From contig JARKIP010000042.1 in the NCBI GenBank assembly GCA_029990175.1, positions 3,286,001 to 3,350,000 on the forward strand: a DNA stretch of 64,000 nucleotides, written 5' to 3'. The DNA comes from Petunia secreta (Eukaryota > Streptophyta > Magnoliopsida > Solanales > Solanaceae). A model generated the notes under the pieces. It did not search any database. It was not told where the DNA came from and was given only the letters and a program-made list of their open reading frames with translations. The translations under genes and the position numbers were made by a program. Positions 10,178-20,879 of this stretch are shown piece by piece (the stretch's first letter is position 1; each line of letters begins with the position of its first letter).

Positions 10178-11923
10178 TCACTTGGTAATGCTCCTTGAGG
10201 TCTTTGGTTCACTTGATGAAGAAAGGGTGCTCATTTGTGATTCAAGAGCTTTGATGGAAGTGTTGTAAGAATTTACTGTTTGCTTTATCTCCTTGATATC
10301 ACCAGTATAAATCTCTTTATTCTTGAAGACTTCTCCCATCATTTCTTCCAATTTCGATTGGATTCTCCCTTCATTCTCACCTTGCTTGTAAGGAGCTCTT
10401 GGTGCATAATCTTGAGAAGCACCCACTCCTGTTCCACCTTGATTATTGTTTCGATTTTGTCTACCTTGATCTTGGCTCCATTGGCCTTGTTGATAAGGCC
10501 TTTGATAACCGCCTTGTTGATAAGCCACAAAGTCGGCTTCTTCTTCATTATGGACATTAAAATATTGTTCTGAGAAGTACTCCTCTTGCCCTATTTGAAG
10601 AAGAGTTAAAGGTTGGCCTCCAGGGTTGACATACCCAATTGGAACCACTTGATGGCCGGCATTAGTAACTTGAAGATATTCGACCTTGTTCACCTTCTTC
10701 TCCTACTCCTCTTTGGCACCTCTAAGAAGCTCAATGTTGGTGATGATTTGGGCCATTTGTTCCGCTTGATATTCAAATCTTTTCATCATCATTTGGTTCA
10801 TTCCTCCTTCACTACTTGGGTTTTGAGCTCTTGATTACCAATCTTGAGATTGCATGGAACCTTTGTTGAGAATTTCCTTGACCACTTGAAAAGTATGGTC
10901 CATGATAGCACTTCCACATAAGTTGTTCATGGCTGATTGGTTGTTATTGTTGAGCCCTCGGTAGAAACATTGTAAGAGCATATCATCTTCAAAACCATGA
11001 GTTGGGCAATGTAGAAAGACTTCTTGAAAAGCTTCCCAAGCTTCATATAATGAATCAGTAGGATCTTGCTAGAACATATACACCTTGTCTCTTATTGAAG
11101 CTTGCTTGCCTTTGGGCAAGAATTTTTCCAAGAATTGTTTCACAAGTTCCCCCAAGTGTAAATTGAGTTCTTTGGTAGCTTGTTCAACCATGCCTTGGCC
11201 TTCCCCGATAGAGCATAGGGAAAGACTCTTAGGCGCAAAGATTCTTCCGTACAATGTGCAGACTTGTAGAGATGACATGTTTGCACATAATTCCTCAAAT
11301 ATTCAGTTGGATCATCATGCTTGCTTCCACTAAAAAGTCCATTTTGATCAAGTCCATGTAGGATTACTTGTGGGGTATTGAAAGTCACATTCCCACGAAT
11401 TGGTGGTGGCACAATGGCACTAGCAAAAGTGTCCAAATTCACTTCCTCTTCCCGAATCTTCCAACTCTTGGACGTGTTGATTATCATTTCGACCACCCCT
11501 TGCTATCCTTTGATTCCGATTGTCATTAGGAACATTAACCCAATTGGCATTGGCCCTTCTATTAGCTTGAGCACCATGGCCTCCTCGCTTTGCACCTCGG
11601 CCTCCTCTATTAACATTGTTGCCTCTTCGATTTGCATTGCCAGCAACACCACCATTGTTACCAACACGAATTCTCTCATTAGCTTGAGCATTGCCATGAA
11701 GAATTCCATCATTTGGGCCTACATTTTCAACTTGAGGGTCATCATTCTCCTCAAATACACCATTAATTATATAGCTCTCCTCACTAAGAGAAGTGTTATC
11801 ATAATCTTCTTCGGATCCTTCATAATAATCATTCGGAGCAATTGGAACATTTTTAAATGGAACTCCCTCATTAGCACGATTTTAGATGGGGTTCCTCATG
11901 GCTCTATCCGGATTCATTCTCAT
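10178..11923 (-). pseudogene. Gag of element A (broken)
   Basis: The likely start is the ATG at 11923 (MRMNPDRAMRN). An Asn/Arg/Gly-rich N-terminal region follows to about 11500. The retrotransposon gag core lies in 11140-11496 with VPPPIRGN, SGKAKAWLNKLP and TWGNL, continuing after a frameshift as QFLEKFLPKGK at about 11110. The C-terminal part 10178-10693 is Gln/Gly-rich and ends with a coiled-coil-like segment. Internal stops occur near 11070 and 10850. Gag would form the virus-like particle. Plus-strand frames over it (11378-11965) are shadows. Confidence 0.85.
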
Positions 11924-12029
11924 ACGTGGATTCACCTACACACGGTAAAACAAAGCATATGGTAAAATGTTAGAAATAACTGACAAAGCTAGAACTCGAA
12001 ATATTCAACCTAATAGATGTACCATAGCT

Positions 12030-12046
12030 CCCCAGCAACGGCGCCA
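12030..12046 (-). other. Primer-binding site of element A, tRNA-Asp type
   Basis: On the minus strand TGGCGCCGTTGCTGGGG follows the LTR end after a 5-base spacer (12047-12051). It complements the 3' end of plant tRNA-Asp with one mismatch. Athila elements characteristically use this primer. Confidence 0.85.
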
Positions 12047-12051
12047 AAATT

Positions 12052-13548
12052 TGATCCACGCTCAATCCACTAACCACGAAGGGCGTGGGCCGGTCGTCAA
12101 AGATAACAGTACCCAACAAGATCCTGGGTCGATTTCCACAGGGAGTTAGCAAAGCAATCTATTAATCTTAGGATGAATAGTAACAGGTTCTAAGAATTGT
12201 TGGTATATTACTAAGGAGTAAAAGTAGAATTATTTTAACTACAACTACAACTAACATAAAACAACTAAATAAATATGATTGATGCAAACGATGAGAATGA
12301 ACTAGAGGTTTACCGAATCCAACTAGATTCTCATAACCAACTACTTGCATTAATCTCGCAAATCACATAGGTAACATTAATGGTCGGACCTCTAATGTAT
12401 TCCTCAAAACCCTCTCGAGATAGGGAGGATATACCTCATCAAGCCCGTTAGGGTTAATAATGAAGTGCTAGAAACCTTATTTCAAAGATCTGAGCGGGGA
12501 TGACCTCTTTAGCTCTTCCCTTTAGATGGGGGTAGGCCGCAACCAATGTAACCCAAATTCTCGCTAGTTCCCATTAATCTACACCTTCAACCTCGTTAGG
12601 GCGATGAAAGCAAAGTAGGGTTAGGTTCAAGTACGGTCGTGCCTTAAACCCTTGTTAAGAAAGTACGATGGAGAACTAGATTTATGTTAACCCATTGATT
12701 TTACAAGATTTAAGCTAAGATAATAAAGCTTTCATGAATAAACCCCTAGTATGGTTTAGCTACTCATACAAGGGTCTAATACACACATAATAGAAGATGA
12801 AATGGCAAGAATCATGTAAGAATATATTAAAGATAATGAAATCCTTACAATAAAATCCAAGTTGAAACCCTTCTGTAGCTCCTAAGAATATTCAAAAGAG
12901 TGTAAAGTAATATTATAAGCTCAAAAAGGTTCTCTTTTCTCAGAGGCATAACTGCCTATTTATAGGCATGGGTTTCCAAACTAGTCTAATATTTACAAGT
13001 TTTCCATTTTGCCTTGTTTTACGCCAAGCTGCAGAATATTTGGTGGCTCGCCTAATGAACTGCTAGCTCGCCGATGACATATTTTACTGATCAGTTCGTT
13101 TGAATTTCGATACAGGTTCGATGAGGTACCCTTGTGATTGCGGACAACTCTTTGGCTTCGCAGATATTTCAGACTCTCTATGAGCAGCGGCAGGTTCGTC
13201 TCTTCTTCTACGGAGTCGTCACTTGCCTTCAGCAACCCATTCGGTGATCCGCCCTTCAGCTGGCTAGAAGGCTTGAACTCTTTACTCCTTTGGCAGATGG
13301 CTGACCTCTTGAGCTACAGATTCGGCGAGGCACTGATTCAATTGTTGCCTTATCTCCATGTTCTTCAATTTGTAGCCAAAGTGCACTTATTATTGCTCTT
13401 TTTCACATTTTCTTCGGCTTTGTATATCAATTTCTCTTAATAACCTGAAACACAGAGAATAACATAAGATTCACTCAAATAATAATGCTTTAAGACACAA
13501 AAACTAGTTGAAAAGAGTTGCAAATACGGACAAAACACCAACATATCA
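12052..13548 (-). repeat. 5' LTR of element A
   Basis: 1,497 bp, bounded by TGAT at one end and ATCA at the other, adjoining the primer site on the left and unrelated sequence on the right. The right end repeats the left window edge (1-162). It contains GC-rich CTCGCC units (13030-13260) upstream of a TATA box on the minus strand. Confidence 0.92.
12955..12966 (-). promoter_or_regulatory. TATA box of the element A LTR
   Basis: CCTATAAATAGG on the minus strand, near-palindromic, about 580 bp into the LTR in element sense, followed by a pyrimidine-rich stretch. This marks the U3/R boundary region and the presumed start of genomic RNA. Confidence 0.6.
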
Positions 13549-13576
13549 GTTTTGTTCATTAAAATTGGGAGAAGTA
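13549..13576 (+). other. Internal 3' end and polypurine tract of element B copy 1
   Basis: The 28 bases match 20503-20530 closely and end in a purine tract (TTGGGAGAAG) directly before TGATATGCCCC. Element A inserted at 13548/13549, so the rest of this B copy lies outside the window. The first five bases GTTTT are the presumed target-site duplication of element A. Confidence 0.75.
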
Positions 13577-15235
13577 TGATATGCCCCAAACTCTCCAACT
13601 TTGAACAGAGTTTCTTTGCACTTTAAGTGCTCGATAGAATTCCTCAATGGCTCATTGAAGTGATTCAGCCTATATTTAAGGTGCACGACCAGTGTTAGTA
13701 TCATTATGCCTTGCCTATGGGTTCATTTCATGATAACTCCATGACGTGCAATGATGGGGAACTCTGGGTACCCTAGCACACCTTTTCTTATGTACTTCCA
13801 ATGTGTGTTTCGACTTGCTGTACTGAGTTTTCATTTATGTGTGGAGCTTAGCTTGCGAACTGATTCATCTAAGAGTACGCATATGTATTTGTTTGCTTTG
13901 GTTGAGTATGTTGTCTTGTTCTAAAAAATTATTTAGTTAGCCAACATGCTTTTTGTGACAAATGGATGTGTTTAACTGAAAATTGAAAATTTTCTTTCGT
14001 GTAAGTTGCTTAAATTTTTAAAATTTTTCATGATTGGTGCTTAAGTGCGTTTTGACATAGCTGAAAAGTTAAAAGATGTTGTGGATTAAATTTTCTTGCA
14101 ATTCTGTGCTTATACTTTTTTGGTACACTGTTGTAGAATTTCTTTTTGGTCTTAAGAAGAGTTGTACAGTGTTATGAAATTTGTTCTTGTGCTTCTTTAA
14201 AGTTGCAGCATTTAGCAGTGTTAAGAAATATTGGAAGTAAATTTTGGTGATTACGTTTCGGCCTTGGCGGTGTATCCACTTGAAAAGCTTCAAACTTTCT
14301 TCTTGTTCCTTTCTCCTTACATTTATCGATGACATGAGAAGCCTGATCACCATGTGCTTGTTGCTGGGTTCTGCTTGAAACTCATTTAAGTTTGATTGGA
14401 CTGATTTCTAATATTACTGTGGCATTTGTGATGTTCTGTTACCTTGTGATGTTAGTTCTATAGTTGCCAGAAGGTTGAAGTTGGAGTTCACTTAAAAGCT
14501 AATGCTCCTGGAGTTTGAATAAAAAGGGGAATAATTTGTTAGAGCTTCACAATGTTCTAATTTTAATTCTTTTTGTGAACGTGAATACACTTTGAAAAGG
14601 GAACGGAGTAGATGTTGTTCTCTGTTGTTTTAGCAATACATTTAGGGTAGAGTCTGAGTTTCATTGGCTAAAAAGAAAGATGGAGGTTCTCTTGTGCTCA
14701 TGATCTGTTAACTGCTTACTTAAATGAAGTTCTTGTTTGGTAATTGTTTCTGTTAGGTGAAAGCATGCTAAAAGTAAACCATGAAATCATCTTTTTTTAA
14801 AAGTCTCGTCTTGTGGTAGAGCTAATGTGGGTTTGGTCCGGAAAGATGCATAATTTTCTTTGTGTTTGTCAATTGCAAGTTATGAGAGGTAGTACAGTAC
14901 ACTCACATTTTTTGGTGATTCACTGCTCTAGAATTTATCTTAGTCTTAAAAAGAATTGTATACTGCTATGCTTAGGACCTGAATCTTTGCTAATTTTCTA
15001 TTGTCCTGTGCATACATGAGCTGATCTAATTGCATATTTGGACATGACTAGCCTAATGGTAGTTGTTCTTGCTATTTCGGGGAAATCTGAGTATCCCATG
15101 TATGCTTAACGATATGCATTGTGAGCTGCTTTGGTTCATAGTCTTGCTAGACATTGACAAAATGTACCTATGAGCTTTTGATGTACTGTGCAATTCTAGA
15201 AGGGAACTTTTGATTAGCTCTTTGTGAATAACTTA
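13577..15235 (+). repeat. 3' LTR of element B, copy 1 (right end uncertain)
   Basis: It starts TGATATGCCCC after a polypurine tract, and its first about 350 bp match 20531-20879. The right end is not defined; I place it only approximately before the env-like remnant. No convincing coding frame is seen. Two related segments occur within it near 14117-14175 and 14892-14970 (AGAATTT, GTCTTAA, GTATACTG type). Confidence 0.55.
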
Positions 15236-15370
15236 TAGATTGCATTAAGATTAGGCATTGGCTGTTCGGAAGAAGATCAGTAAGGCAGAAGGTACTGAAC
15301 GAATGGTTCTCACAGACCACAACTAGCAAGGGCAAAGCTATAGAACAATCTGAGGGACTGGTAGTCACCA

Positions 15371-15703
15371 AAGAAGACCATCACAGACAAGGAAAATAGA
15401 AGACACACTGATATTGAAGCATCTGCTAAGAAGTGAAATAAAGCAACAGTTGCACAAGATGAAGACAGGCATCGAAAGGAAGAGGAGCAGCCATTAAGAA
15501 GGAAATGCAAGGCATCAATCCCTGCTCTAGCTAAAACAAGAAAATCAGTCCAGCAAATAGGAGATTGTTTGCAGCCACAGAAACAGCTCACAACTAAGCA
15601 AAAGTTAGAAATAGTCCAAGGAGCAGAAACAAGGCAATTCCTTAGAGATACATATTTCCAGGGAGCCCCTCAAACATTGTCTTTAATGTTTAGTTTCCTT
15701 TAG
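15371..15703 (+). pseudogene. Short Lys-rich remnant, probably N-terminal env-like region of another Athila element (A2)
   Basis: A reading frame of 110 codons has a single in-frame TGA at 15434. It is rich in Lys, Glu and Gln, with an ETRQFLRDTYF segment near its end. Upstream (15300-15340) a shifted frame encodes SKGKAIEQSEG, similar in style to basic N termini of Athila env-like ORFs. It lies directly before an Athila 3' non-coding region. The assignment is tentative. Confidence 0.35.
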
Positions 15704-17636
15704 GATAGTGCAATATTTTAAGTGGGGGGAGGGGAGCTTAATTGTTTTGGGATGACACGATTTCTTGATTGTGATGTACTTTAACTTGATGAATTTGGTA
15801 AAATTGATCTTTCTTAAGTCTTTTCATTTTATATTAGTATATAGTTTTGACAATAACCTTTTGTTTTTATTTATTAGTTTATTTTGTGCTCTTAGATAGT
15901 ATCCTATTATAAGAAAAAAATTCAAAAACAAAAAGTACTCTGGTGAACTATGCATGGGATGTTGCTTCTTTTTATTATATTCACCTTTGTGTGATACGTA
16001 GGCATCCTTGGGCGCAAAAGCTCCATTTGGGTCCGAACAACCATTTTTATTGTAAATAATATTTTTGTATAAAATTTTTAAAATAACCTCCTTGGTTTTT
16101 CTTTGCCGTGGTTCTTTTCCAAGGAAGTAATTATTTTGAACCAGGCATTTTTAGGACTACTTTAGTAGTTAATTGTAAATACTGATGATTAGTTATGAAT
16201 TTTTGCTCCTTAGCCAACTTTTGGCATGTTTGGTACCACCACTATTTGATCCTTGCCATGTGAATCTTATTTTAAAAACTTGAAAAGTAAAGTAAATTGG
16301 TAGATTGTGTTATGATATTTAAATTCAACTTTTGGCTCTTGTGTTCACTAATTAGTTCTTATTAGAATATGAGTGAGCTTTAGTTCAATTGCTTTTAATT
16401 TGGACTTGAATATAATTGTCTTCCTCTCTTTGCTTGTGCCATATGGTGAGGTGTTGGTGAGTTCATTTGAGCGCTTTGGATCTAGAACTTGCCTTAAGTG
16501 TGCTTTGAAGCGAAATCCTAGGTTGTGCTTCGCTTGAAAAATGATTTTAGGCTTTCCTTGGACTGCTAATTACCTAAAATGCCTACATTTGTATTATGAT
16601 CCTAGTCAATCCCTTTGGCCTTATATCCTTTCTTTTGGCAACCATATTATTAGCCCGAACCAATTCTGAGTGCTTAAAGCACTAATCCTCTTTTGGCCCA
16701 ACCTTCTTGTGTGCATTGAAAGACATGCAACTTAGGTAAAACCTTAAATTTGGAGGTTGCAAGAATTAGAAGATGAAAGTGTGGAAGTCAAAGAAAATCA
16801 AAAGAGAAGAAAAGAAAAATATTTGAAAAGAAAAGATCTTGGAAGAAAACAAGAAGGAAGAGAAAAAAGAAAATGAAAAAAAAGGCAAAGAAGAAAAAGA
16901 TGAAAAAATTAAAAATGAATAAAAAGGGAAAGACTAGTGCCAAACCCCCACTTAGCAAAGGCGCAATGCATGAAAGGAAATGTGCTTTAAAATATTGTGT
17001 GATGTAGTGCTCAAGGAGGTGTGTAGTCACTATGTACCCAAAATTTTATCCCACCATTGACTAAAAGTCTACATTACAATCTTAGCTAAGTCCTAATTGA
17101 TTTCAAGCCAAGCATTTCTATATTAGTGGAGAGGTACATGAAGTGCAAGCTTATGGTATCTCTAGTATGAATGTTGAACTTCATTTGAGAGAGTGAGTGA
17201 ATTCTTCCTACCTTATATCCCATTTGTATTTGATATGCATTATTGTGTGTTTGGGATACTCTCTTGTGTGGTGAGAGCACTTGTGAAGTTGAGTTGAGGA
17301 CATTATTTTACTTTCCAATTGAGGTAAGAGAACAAAGAAGTATGCGCTTGTGACAAAGAGGCAAACTTAGAAAGTCTTGTGTCATGACTTGATTGCCTTT
17401 TGATTTGTATAATTGATGAGCACTTGGTTTTGAAAATATAGTGGTTTGAAAAAGAAAGTGCAGTTCACATGGTTTGGCTTAATTTTTGGTACCAACCTAT
17501 GCTATGGTTGTTGAGTTAAAATAGTTTTTGACTTGCTGAGGCCTTATGAATATGTGCTAAAAATGATTGAAATGGAATTTTGAATTTCTTTGTGTGTGCT
17601 TTTCTTGAGGACATGCAATAGTTAATTTTGGGGGTG
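15704..17636 (+). other. 3' non-coding region and polypurine tract of Athila-like element A2
   Basis: It begins with a purine block AAGTGGGGGGAGGGG (15721). The stretch 15990-16170 parallels element A at about 1740-1500 in inverted orientation, including GATACGTAGGCA at 15993. It ends with TTTTGGGGGTG at 17627-17636, the polypurine tract before an LTR start. A-rich sequence at 16780-16925 is low complexity. No gene seen. Confidence 0.65.
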
Positions 17637-17940
17637 TGATGTGTGGCTAAAATACCACATATTACATGCTTATACTTGAGCTTTTGTTGTGATAAAATGA
17701 TGAATTAAGTGTACTTATTATGGTTTTGTTGCATTTTATAGATTTTATATGTTGAAGAAGAGTTAGGAAAGAAGCCAACTTGAAGAAAAAGAAGAAAAGT
17801 GGCTAGTCTGTCAAAAATAGGCAGAAAAGTGGCTAGCGGATAAACTTTCAGTATCTGGATGGCTACGTGACGAAAAATCAGATATTTCTTTCTTTTAACC
17901 TAGGGATAATTTTGGAAAAACTTTGTGATTACTTTTGGGA

Positions 17941-17950
17941 CTATAAATAG
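17941..17950 (+). promoter_or_regulatory. TATA box in the A2 LTR
   Basis: CTATAAATAG about 305 bp after the LTR start, on the plus strand, comparable in sequence to the TATA box of the element A LTR. Confidence 0.5.
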
Positions 17951-18300
17951 ATAATTTTATCATAGTTTTCACGATCTTTGGCCATTTTTCCAAGCTTGGG
18001 GAGCAAGAATCATCAACAATCCTTGGAGGTTGAAGATTGGGTGCACATCAATAAGAATTTTATATCCCTTTCTTTAAATCCTTGATTTGTATAGCTATAT
18101 TTGGATAGTTGATGTAATTTTGGATATGATTATATGAATATTTCATTACTACGTTTGAATATTGTTGGGTTTTGATTATCTAGCTTCTATCACTTTAATT
18201 ACTTAACTTTTGTGCTCGCGACACTAAAGTTACATGTCTACTTTGCTAATTAAAGACTCGGGAGAGATTAGCTAGTGTAGAATAATGAAGCTAGTTTGTA

Positions 18301-18552
18301 CACCATCTGTTTCAAAAAGGATGTACCTATTACTATTTGAAGGGTCAAACAAGATTATGTTTGACCACATGTCTTACAAATATTTTCTAACTATTTTGAA
18401 TTGTTAGCTATTATGATTTATAGTATTTTTCATGTAGTTTCTAAATATATAAATTTTATTTAAAAAAGTTCGATGTGCAAATTCCCTTTGAAAATTAGTC
18501 AATTTGACTCTCGTACTCCGCAAAAGGTTCATCCTTTTTGAAACGGAGGGAG
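18301..18552. mobile_element. Stowaway-type MITE (copy 1)
   Basis: 252 bp. The right end is GAAACGGAGGGAG (CTCCCTCCGTTTC on the other strand), a standard Stowaway terminus; the left end CACCATCTGTTTC is a mutated version. Both ends extend into a shared TTTCAAAAAGGATG arm. TA flanks both sides (18299-18300 and 18553-18554), the expected Tc1/mariner target duplication. It is non-coding and would be mobilised in trans. Confidence 0.88.
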
Positions 18553-18625
18553 TATAGTTTAGTAGCTATAGTTTAGTTGTTTGTTTAGTTGTTTTAGTTA
18601 GTATAGTTTAGTAGTTATATTAAAA

Positions 18626-19384
18626 TGGCATCAAGAAATCAAGATTTGTCAAATGTTAGGAAATCCATATGTGAATGATCCTTGTCCTTATTGTGGAGGA
18701 CCACACTATTTTCAAAATTGTGAAATTTTTTTCGGGAACGAGTTGTATGTAACTTCTCAATCTTTTGAGTGGAACATGGTCATGAGTGTCGTGCCCAAAA
18801 TGGTCATTGGAATGGTTGTCTATATATTCTTTATTCTTCTCCTAATGATTTTTTTCATAGTGCTAATGATGGTTATGAGTTTGATAGGTCCAAAGCAAGC
18901 AAAAGCATAGAACTTGAGCCCGAGTGGCAAGGAATTCAAAAGAAGTTTCAAGAAGAGATGGACTTTTCCAGTTCACAAGAATTGTGCTCAAAATAAGAGA
19001 TGTGAATATTTGATGCAACGGATACTTGAACGCCATTATGAGAATGTCAAAATCATCAAAGAGATTAAGGATATGATCCACCAAAATGGCTTAGCAATTC
19101 ACAACTTGGAGGTTTAATTGAGCCAGTTGGTTGGCACTTTCAATGATCAACAAGCTAAAGATGATGCCAAAGAGGTAGAAATTGCATTAGAGGCTTGTAT
19201 GGAGTTGCAAAATATTATTTGTGAGGAATCTAGTGCAATGGATCATGAGGATGTCAAAAGTGAGGAGATCTTTGAGTTAAAGTATGTTAGACCTCATTCC
19301 TTTCATTTTTCAATATTGTGTTTGGTGGGTGAAATGGAAATTGACCCATTTGAGCCCTTGGAGGAAGTGGGTAATGAGGAATGA
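18626..19384 (+). pseudogene. Gag-like protein of a pol-less Athila-derived element (B2), frameshifted
   Basis: The likely start is the ATG at about 18626 (MASRNQD). Near residue 15 of the 18653 frame is CPYCGGPHYFQNC, a zinc-knuckle-like CxxC...H...C pattern. A frameshift near 18770 moves coding to the 18769-18996 frame, then to 18914-19117 and 19118-19384; the last two are separated by a stop and are helical and charged. RT and integrase are absent. The 3' context (conserved post-integrase motif at 19581, polypurine tract at 20515) shows an Athila-type backbone. I do not recognise the protein beyond the zinc knuckle. Confidence 0.55.
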
Positions 19385-19408
19385 GGTGCATAATTTTTAG
19401 AGTTTGTC

Positions 19409-19626
19409 ATGCCAAGAAAGCAAAATGGCATCCCTTATTTAAAGGCTAAAAAGTGCAGAATGAAGCATCGTGTATTTGAAACTTGGGGATTCGTACCAGC
19501 ACCCCGGGAGCTTGATTCAAAATTGGGGAGGCAATTCTCATTTACAAAATGGAGAGAAAAGTGTGATATTGGTACTTGTTGTGCCACGACGTTAAAAGCG
19601 GTGCTTCTCGGGAGGCAGCCCGAGCA
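19409..19626 (+). other. End of the B2 coding region with conserved post-pol motif
   Basis: A 91-codon frame begins at 19409 (MPRKQNGIPYLKAKKC), but its C-terminal part is low-complexity aromatic sequence. At 19581-19626 the DNA matches, with a few changes, the motif immediately after integrase in element A (5991-6035): GTGCC.CG.CGTTAAA, GTGCTTC, GGAGGCA. The conserved nucleotide motif rather than the frame is likely the functional feature. Confidence 0.5.
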
Positions 19627-20514
19627 TTTTAATTATTATTGTTATTTTTTCTACCTGTACATTAGTTTCATTTGTTATTTCTGATCATTCAACCAAGTTT
19701 GATAGTTTTTGGACTTTACTTGGACATGATTTGAGTTATTGGACTACCACAGCAGAGTAAAAAGTTGCACAAACTGCTTAAAATGTGTTGGAATTATGTC
19801 TCAGGAACTCCAAATAGGCGATCTGCCTCTCAAAAAAGGCGATCCTCCTCGCACTTATTTTGGTTCAGACACCCTTCTTAAGTTTTACAGTAACTTTTAT
19901 TCACACACTCACTTACACAACTCACTCACACATGGATCCAGATTCGCTCATCAACATCTGATCACTCTCGTGTCCTCTCCATCGTCCACAATAATCTCCG
20001 ACCACCATTCCTTCCAGCAACCCAAGTAAGTCCTTTATTCTGTCTCCTCTCTCCTCTATTCTCTCTCTCATCTTCATCTATTTCTTTATCCTGCTTAACT
20101 CTTCCGTACTACTTCACCGTCCCCACCATTTTTTGCCACTGCGAAACCACCGTCAATCACCACTGTTGAGATCACCATCGAAAACCACAGGAAATCAGAT
20201 GTGGATTTTCTCTTCTCTTCTAAATTCAGTTCATCCCCTGCCCAAATTCCTTGCATTTTAACCAATGTCGCCCACCTTTCCCCATCGGCATCGATCATAC
20301 TCTTTAATCACCACCATTCGTGTTTTCGCTCAGATAAATCGTTGTCCCTTTCTCCTTCTCGCTGGCTGAAATTTTGCCCCTGTCAGAAAAAAATCTCGTT
20401 CCTTGTTACCCCATTTCCCCTCTTTATTAATGCTAAACTTGGTGAACTTTTGGTTGATGAATTGGTAAGGTTTGGTTTTAGAATTCGGGTGGTTATATGT
20501 TGGTTTTGTTCATT
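19627..20514 (+). promoter_or_regulatory. Leader-like region of B2 with splice donor
   Basis: It holds GC-richer GGCGATC units (19810-19855), a CA/CT-rich leader-like stretch and a strong donor CCCAA/GTAAGT (GT at 20026). This order parallels element A at 5740-5370. No TATA box is obvious and no env-like frame follows. The remaining bases up to the polypurine tract hold no gene. Confidence 0.35.
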
Positions 20515-20530
20515 AAAATTGGGGGAAGTG
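20515..20530 (+). other. Polypurine tract of element B2
   Basis: AAAATTGGGGGAAGTG precedes TGATATGCCCC. The same arrangement is seen at 13561-13576. Confidence 0.75.
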
Positions 20531-20879
20531 TGATATGCCCCAAACTCTCCAACTCTGAACAGAGTTTCTTTGCACTTCAAGTGCTCGATAGAATGTCTCA
20601 GTGGCTCATTAAAGTGATTTAGCCCCTATTTAAGGTGCTCGACTAGCGTTAGTATCATTATGCCTTACCTATGGGTTCGTTTCATGATAACTCCACGACG
20701 TGCAATGATGGGGAACTCTGAGTACCCTAGCACACCCTTTCTTATGTACTGCCAATGTGTGTTTCGACTTGCTATACTGCGTTCTGATTTATGTGTGGAG
20801 CTAAGCTTTTTAATTGATTCATCTAAGAGTATGCATGTGTATTTGTTGGCTTTGATTGAGCATGTTATCTTGTTGTTGA
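20531..20879 (+). repeat. 3' LTR of element B2, truncated
   Basis: About 350 bp closely matching 13577-13925. Similarity stops abruptly at about 20879, where minus-strand Ogre-like sequence begins. Confidence 0.8.

Larger units (their letters stand above)
1..13548 (-). mobile_element. Athila-lineage Ty3/gypsy retrotransposon (element A), 3' LTR cut by window edge
   Basis: Read on the minus strand the order is LTR (12052-13548), primer-binding site, gag, protease, RT, RNase H, integrase, a long spacer, an env-like region, polypurine tract and 3' LTR (1-162 visible). The primer site matches the 3' end of plant tRNA-Asp, which is typical of Athila. The env-like position after integrase is also an Athila hallmark. 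The visible 3' LTR part is nearly identical to the matching end of the 5' LTR (about four substitutions over the last 150 bases), so insertion was fairly recent. All coding regions carry stops or frameshifts, so this copy is not autonomous. It lies 28 bp before the LTR of another Athila-like element (13577). Confidence 0.92.
17637..18625 (+). repeat. LTR of Athila-like element A2 (end uncertain), carrying a MITE
   Basis: It starts TGATGTGTGGC right after the polypurine tract. It contains a TATA box CTATAAATAG at 17941-17950. A Stowaway MITE interrupts it at 18301-18552. The sequence after the MITE has AGTTTAGTAG-type short repeats and leads into the gag-like frames of element B2 without an identifiable primer site, so the LTR end is not known. 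Confidence 0.5.

Noticed and set aside
11378..11965. Plus-strand 195-codon Ile/Ser-rich frame
   Set aside because: It is antisense to gag of element A, which has clear family motifs on the minus strand.
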